A stretch of 64,000 nt of DNA from Phytophthora sp. 'mugwort' (Eukaryota; Oomycota; Peronosporomycetes; Peronosporales; Peronosporaceae), in the NCBI GenBank assembly GCA_033558025.1, contig JAUCEF010000001.1, forward strand, positions 2,852,001 to 2,916,000. The letters are read 5' to 3'. Position 1 is the first letter of the stretch. Each line of letters opens with the position of its first letter. The notes below the pieces were generated by a model. It was not told the origin of the DNA, made no database searches, and saw only the letters and a program-made list of their open reading frames with translations. Of the stretch, positions 59,370 to 64,000 are shown in pieces. A program made the translations under genes and the position numbers.

Positions 59370-62300
59370 ATGCGCGTCTCGACCTTCATGGCGCTGCTGG
59401 TGACTCCCGGCGGCGTCATCGCGCAGACAACGACGACCAGCTCCGCCACTTCCACGACCACGGCCGCGTCGGGCACGTCATCCGCATCGAACTACGTGCC
59501 ATGGACACTCGCTGACAATGCGACTCTCCTGGCCGACATTAAGTCACAGCTCACCATGTGCACTTACTCTAAAGTGGACGAGTGTATCCACGATCCGGCG
59601 CTCGTGCACGAGCTCGGTGCGCTCGTCCGTGCCCCGGGTCACTGTGTGGCCTTCGACTCGTCCTACGTCAACGTGACGATCCCAAGTGCCGCCATCCCTA
59701 ACCGATACTATCCAACGTCCGTCGAGGACGCGCACGCCGCGGGCTTCTCTAATAAGTTCACGGAATGGTCAGACACCAACCGCGAACAGTTCGAAGTGGA
59801 TTGCCCTTTGCTCTACAACCAGACTATCGCCCAGGGTGACGACATGCTCTGCTGTACCGAGCCCCAGTACACGGGTCTGTCCACGCAAGTCCGTATGATC
59901 CCTGGCCTGTGTTCGGCCTGCAAGGAGAACCTGCGTAACATTTTCTGCCAAATGACGTGCAGCCCCAACAACAGTCTCTTCCTGGATGTCAGTGAGGTCC
60001 GTATCATGGGAGGTGACGACGAACATGCGGACGCAGTGTTCCCGGCCGTGGAAGAACTCACGTACTATGTGGGCAACGACTGGATCCGTGACATTTACGA
60101 CTTCTGTGAGGATGACAGTTCGTTCTCGCTCTTGTGTAACCCGAACCAGGACTGTCATGACGGCTACGGCCTCATGGAGTACATGGGGAAGTACGCGTAC
60201 AACAGCATCGGATCTCCGCTTCAGATCAATGTGACGACCATGGACAAGGTAGATGAAGTGAAGCAGATGACCGAGTTCTGCCACTGCGACAATGTGAACG
60301 CAACCAACTGTATCCTGCCCATGAACAACAAGATGACGTCCTGCGTCGGTGTTTGTGGTTCTCTCTGTGCTGTAAGCTCGGACGACGACCGCACATACTC
60401 CGAGTCTTGCTACGGTGCCGTCAGCAATGTGGCAACTTCTACTTCGGGTAGCGGAAGTGCTGGCTCCAGTGATGACTCGACATGGGACGAACTGAACGAG
60501 TACCTGGCCACAAACATCCCCGTGACGGACTGGACGCCACTTAACTATTTCCTCGTCATCTTCGGTGGCGTGGTTGCTTTGCTACTGATCGTGGGCTTTC
60601 TCGTCGCTGGCTGTCGCGACCGGAGATCTCGCATTCTAAACCCACATTCGGGGACCCCCCACGTTGGGCCGTACACGCCCGAGGCCCACGGCGTTGCGCA
60701 CGCGATGGAGACTAGCATTGGACGGTTGAGCTTTCTGGACGAGCTGATGACGAACAAGTTGCACACTTGGGCGGTATACGTCTCGACCGGTAACCGGCCG
60801 AAAAAGATCATTCCGCTGGTACTTTGCGTTGTTGCCGTCTGCGTTGTTGGACTGTACAACATTGAGATCGAAACGGATCCGATTAAGTTGTGGGTGTCCA
60901 CGTCGAGTACCTCATACCAGGAGCGTCAGCACTACGGCGATCTCTTTAACCCGTTCTACCGCTCCGAGCAGGTCATTATGGTGCCCAAAGATGGAGGCAA
61001 CATCTACCGCTCGTCGATTCTGAAGGAGGCTATTCGCGTTCAAAATGTGGCTGCTGACGTCGTTTACACTTCGGAGAATGGCAAGGAGACAATCGCTCTA
61101 GACGACATTTGCTGGAAGGCCACGGGCACTGGGTGCACTGTCAACTCGATTACTCAGTACTTCCAGAACAATATGGAGCACTTTGAATTCTATGAGAAGT
61201 ATGGCCTGGAGATGGAACACTTTAGCAACTGTCTCTACTCTCCGACGACGTCGGATGTGGCACTTTGCACCGAGCTCAAGAACGCTCTGAAGGATGGTGA
61301 CTCGCTGCCCTCGACAATGAGCGACTGCCCGTGCTTGTCGACTTTCGGTTCGCCGATGAACCTGTACAACACGTACCTTGGTGGCTTCCCCGATGGCGCT
61401 GAGAGCAACTACACGCTGTTCCTGGACTCTGTGGCGTTTGTCTCGTCGTATCTGAACTACAATTATGCTGACGATGACAAGAACGAGCCTGCGATCAAAT
61501 GGGAGCGTGAATACATCAAGACGATGAAGAAAGAGGCAGAGTCCAACACGGTGTTTGATGTCTACTTCTATGCTGAAATCTCTGTCCAGGACGAGGTGGA
61601 TGCTGAATCGAGCAACGGTATGGGCCCCGTGGCGCTAAGCTATTGCCTGATGATCATTTACATTTCGCTGGGTATCAACCGCATCAAGTTGAGCCGAGAG
61701 TTCTTCATTTCGTCCAAGATCGTGGCTGGTTTCTGCGGTGTCATGAGTATCGTGTGTGGTGTGGCGTCGACGATTGGTCTGTACATGTGGTTCGGTGTCA
61801 AGCTTCAGTTGATTATCATGGAAGTCGTGCCGTTCCTGTCGCTAGCCATTGGTGTTGACAATATTTTCTTACTGATCCACGCTATGACTGAGAAGGAGGA
61901 CCAGATGCGACGTGACCAGCCAAGCCTCTTCATTGGGGTCGAGCATAACCCGAAGGCTATTGAAGAGATCACGACTGTTATCGTGTCGGAGAGTCTGGCA
62001 TACATTGGCCCCAGTATCTTCATGGCCTCTGCGGCTGAATCGGTGGCGTTTGCCTTTGGTTCCATCTCTGCGATGCCTGTCGTGCTGTGGTTCGCAGCCA
62101 TGGCGTGTTGTGCTGTGGCCATTAACTTCTGCCTCCAGATGACCTTGTTCCTGTCTGTCTTGACGCTTGACAAACGTCGTGAGCTCAGCGGCAAGTACGA
62201 TATCATTTTCAAACGTGCTTCGTACGTGCAGACTCAGACATCTGCCGCTGGTCTGCAGACTCAGCAGACGGCGGAGCCGCTTGTGTCACTGGAGCCCAAG

Positions 62301-63827
62301 ACGCCTGCACCCGAAGATGCCCGCCGTTCGGTGACACCGGAGAATCGCACATTGACGGATGTTCTCGACTACTGCGTGGACGTATACGCATCAATATTGA
62401 CCTACAAGATTGTGAAGCTCGTGATCCTGCTGGCATTCCTGGGATGGACTCTGTGGTCGATCTACTCGATGGAATCACTGGATCAGGGTCTGCCACAAAA
62501 GGAGGCCATGCCGTCCGACTCGTACATGATTGAGTACTTTAACGCTCTCGATGTGTACCTGGCAACTGGTGTGCCTGTGTATTTTATTATTGAAACAGGT
62601 CATGACCGTAATCCAGACGCTTGGGCATTGAACGACGAGAGCGTGGAGACGATCTTTTGCAAGTCGAAGGATATTTGTGGCACGTATTCGATTCCCAATA
62701 TTATGAACGCGCTGGCTAACCATGGTGACAAGACCATCACTCACATCAGTCCTGGTACGACGTACTCGTGGATGGACGATTTCTGGGGCTTTGTCAACCC
62801 GGACAGTGAGTGCTGCCGTGTGGATTCCGAGGGCGCCTACGCTCCGATCGAGACCGGCAACGATACGTACACGACTCTGCGTTCGGAAGGTGACACGTGT
62901 TTGGCGACGTCAGTGACTGTGCCGCCTGTGCCGGAAGCCCAATACATGTCGCTCTTCAGCATGTTCGCGACGGCCAGTGCTGGCACCTCGTGCTCTTACG
63001 GTGGTGGCTCAATCTACCGAGGCCAATTTAGCATTGACGACGAGCCCATTCCGACTGTAAATGCTTCGACACCTGCCGTGAAGATTAACAGCAGCGCCTA
63101 CGGTGACGAAATCACGGCTTGGTCGTACATGGTGACCGGTACGTCGAACCCAACGCAGCAACACTATATCGACTCGTATAAGCAGAATCTTGCGGCAGCT
63201 GAGTGGATCAGTAAGAAGACTGGTGTGGATGTCTGGGTGTACTCGCTGACTTACGTCTACTTCGAGCAGTACCTGACTGTAATCGATGACGCCTACAGAC
63301 TTATCGGTTTTGCGCTGGCGGCAATCTTCGTTATCACGACGCTATACCTGGGTAACGTCTTCTACTCGCTCATGATCGCATTGATGGCGACAAATATCGT
63401 CGTGCTCGTGCTTGGTCTGATGCAGCCATTGGACATTATGCTCAACGGTCTGTCGATTGTGAACCTCATCATTGCTGCGGGTATCGCCGTGGAGTTCTGC
63501 GGTCACTACGTTCGATTCTTCGCCAAGGCACATGGCACAGGTGACGAGCGTGCTCGGGACGCCCTTCGCCAGGTGTTCACGTCCGTGATTTTCGGTATTA
63601 CCATCACCAAGATCATCGGTCTGAGTGTGCTAACTCTTGCCGACTCGCGCGTGTTCAAAAAGTACTATTTCCGCATGTATATGATGGTCGTGATCTGTGG
63701 TGTACTCAACGGCATGGTACTGCTGCCTGTGCTGCTTAGCACTATTACCGATGTGAAGAACTTCTTCCTGCGTCGGGGCTCACGGAAGACCGAGTTGCCT
63801 TCAGCACCTGTGACTCGCGTCGACTAA
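59370..63827 (+). CDS. NPC1: NPC1-type sterol transporter (NPC intracellular cholesterol transporter 1 family)
   Basis: A single uninterrupted frame of 1485 residues from the ATG at 59370; the open frame extends 12 codons further but without an ATG. An N-terminal signal peptide (MRVSTFMALLVTPGGVIAQ) is followed by a cysteine-rich N-terminal domain (about 45-340) with CCTEPQY, CSACKENLRNIFCQMTCSP and other NPC1_N hallmarks. A transmembrane segment lies at about 391-415. A sterol-sensing domain spans about 756-930 and contains GVDNIF. A C-terminal Patched-like membrane block starts at about 1311 (with GIAVEFCGHYVRF). It is longer than the human protein (1278). NPC1 moves sterol out of the endolysosomal lumen. 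Oomycetes such as Phytophthora cannot make sterols and take them from the host, which fits its presence. The C-terminus (VTRVD) lacks the human di-leucine sorting signal. Confidence 0.95.
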   Translation: MRVSTFMALLVTPGGVIAQTTTTSSATSTTTAASGTSSASNYVPWTLADNATLLADIKSQLTMCTYSKVDECIHDPALVHELGALVRAPGHCVAFDSSYVNVTIPSAAIPNRYYPTSVEDAHAAGFSNKFTEWSDTNREQFEVDCPLLYNQTIAQGDDMLCCTEPQYTGLSTQVRMIPGLCSACKENLRNIFCQMTCSPNNSLFLDVSEVRIMGGDDEHADAVFPAVEELTYYVGNDWIRDIYDFCEDDSSFSLLCNPNQDCHDGYGLMEYMGKYAYNSIGSPLQINVTTMDKVDEVKQMTEFCHCDNVNATNCILPMNNKMTSCVGVCGSLCAVSSDDDRTYSESCYGAVSNVATSTSGSGSAGSSDDSTWDELNEYLATNIPVTDWTPLNYFLVIFGGVVALLLIVGFLVAGCRDRRSRILNPHSGTPHVGPYTPEAHGVAHAMETSIGRLSFLDELMTNKLHTWAVYVSTGNRPKKIIPLVLCVVAVCVVGLYNIEIETDPIKLWVSTSSTSYQERQHYGDLFNPFYRSEQVIMVPKDGGNIYRSSILKEAIRVQNVAADVVYTSENGKETIALDDICWKATGTGCTVNSITQYFQNNMEHFEFYEKYGLEMEHFSNCLYSPTTSDVALCTELKNALKDGDSLPSTMSDCPCLSTFGSPMNLYNTYLGGFPDGAESNYTLFLDSVAFVSSYLNYNYADDDKNEPAIKWEREYIKTMKKEAESNTVFDVYFYAEISVQDEVDAESSNGMGPVALSYCLMIIYISLGINRIKLSREFFISSKIVAGFCGVMSIVCGVASTIGLYMWFGVKLQLIIMEVVPFLSLAIGVDNIFLLIHAMTEKEDQMRRDQPSLFIGVEHNPKAIEEITTVIVSESLAYIGPSIFMASAAESVAFAFGSISAMPVVLWFAAMACCAVAINFCLQMTLFLSVLTLDKRRELSGKYDIIFKRASYVQTQTSAAGLQTQQTAEPLVSLEPKTPAPEDARRSVTPENRTLTDVLDYCVDVYASILTYKIVKLVILLAFLGWTLWSIYSMESLDQGLPQKEAMPSDSYMIEYFNALDVYLATGVPVYFIIETGHDRNPDAWALNDESVETIFCKSKDICGTYSIPNIMNALANHGDKTITHISPGTTYSWMDDFWGFVNPDSECCRVDSEGAYAPIETGNDTYTTLRSEGDTCLATSVTVPPVPEAQYMSLFSMFATASAGTSCSYGGGSIYRGQFSIDDEPIPTVNASTPAVKINSSAYGDEITAWSYMVTGTSNPTQQHYIDSYKQNLAAAEWISKKTGVDVWVYSLTYVYFEQYLTVIDDAYRLIGFALAAIFVITTLYLGNVFYSLMIALMATNIVVLVLGLMQPLDIMLNGLSIVNLIIAAGIAVEFCGHYVRFFAKAHGTGDERARDALRQVFTSVIFGITITKIIGLSVLTLADSRVFKKYYFRMYMMVVICGVLNGMVLLPVLLSTITDVKNFFLRRGSRKTELPSAPVTRVD

Positions 63828-64000
63828 GTCGGCACACAAGCTGCTTGTACTCATTGTATCCTGCGCCCCAAGTTGCATATGAGGACACCGTCCGCCAAGC
63901 CATATGTGTGCGGGGTGAACCTGGTGGCAATAGAGCCGTGACTACTATTTTGTAGTATCAGTCGTTAGGTAAATGGGGAAGCCCTGTGTTCTATCAACAA
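63828..64000 (+). other. NPC1 3' flank to window end
   Basis: 173 bases after the NPC1 stop codon, including the likely 3' untranslated region. No other feature was seen. Confidence 0.4.

Noticed and set aside
59072..59515. 147-residue plus-strand ORF overlapping the NPC1 start
   Set aside because: It overlaps the NPC1 signal peptide in another frame and shows no domain.

Overview
The window looks like a piece of an oomycete nuclear genome, most likely Phytophthora or a close relative. Introns are short (38-82 nt in the well-supported models) with CTRAY branch sites. Several transcription starts carry the oomycete Inr plus FPR core promoter (YCAYTYY followed by MWTTTNC). The left part is packed with Ty1/copia retrotransposons, as in Phytophthora gene-sparse regions. 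No tRNA, rRNA or CRISPR array was seen.

Layout. Positions 1-39,814 are a nest of Ty1/copia elements with 15 LTRs in four types, here called A (about 343 bp), B (350 bp), C (362 bp) and D (344-354 bp). They are inserted into one another in both orientations. From the left: a 3' part of an A element (+) inside a B element (-), inside a tandem of plus-strand elements (J/K) that share one LTR. K is split by a nearly complete type C element with a clear 5-bp target duplication, and the tandem lies in an older minus-strand A element (H), which lies in another (L). Next come a D element (D1), an A/A complex carrying an inversion scar (G and F), and two D elements in opposite orientation (D2 and D3), then the last 0.5 kb of an A element (M). 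Left halves of the outer elements lie outside the window. Right halves of L, D1, F and D2 are missing, which suggests a deletion.

39,815-42,699 is non-coding and very rich in GATC. 42,700-46,545 is a decayed L1-like LINE (+) with endonuclease, reverse transcriptase and a C-terminal region. 46,599-46,826 (-) is an orphan last exon of an unrecognised gene, followed by a cluster of hairpins.

From 47.6 kb the window is gene-dense and looks like ordinary host sequence: an EF-hand/coiled-coil protein (+, six exons), a small thaumatin-like secreted protein (+), a multi-PDZ protein with a possible TULIP-like lipid-binding region (-), DNA polymerase eta (-, four exons) and an NPC1-type sterol transporter (+).

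The most interesting signal is shared by the copia families. The primer-binding site is GGTTATGAGCCC(AAG), complementary to the anticodon stem-loop of initiator tRNA-Met, so it implies priming by a tRNA fragment. The ATG in that site is in frame with Gag. Counting from the promoter-defined transcription start it is also the first ATG of the RNA in all four LTR types. One site would therefore serve both translation start and reverse-transcription priming, each through the same anticodon.
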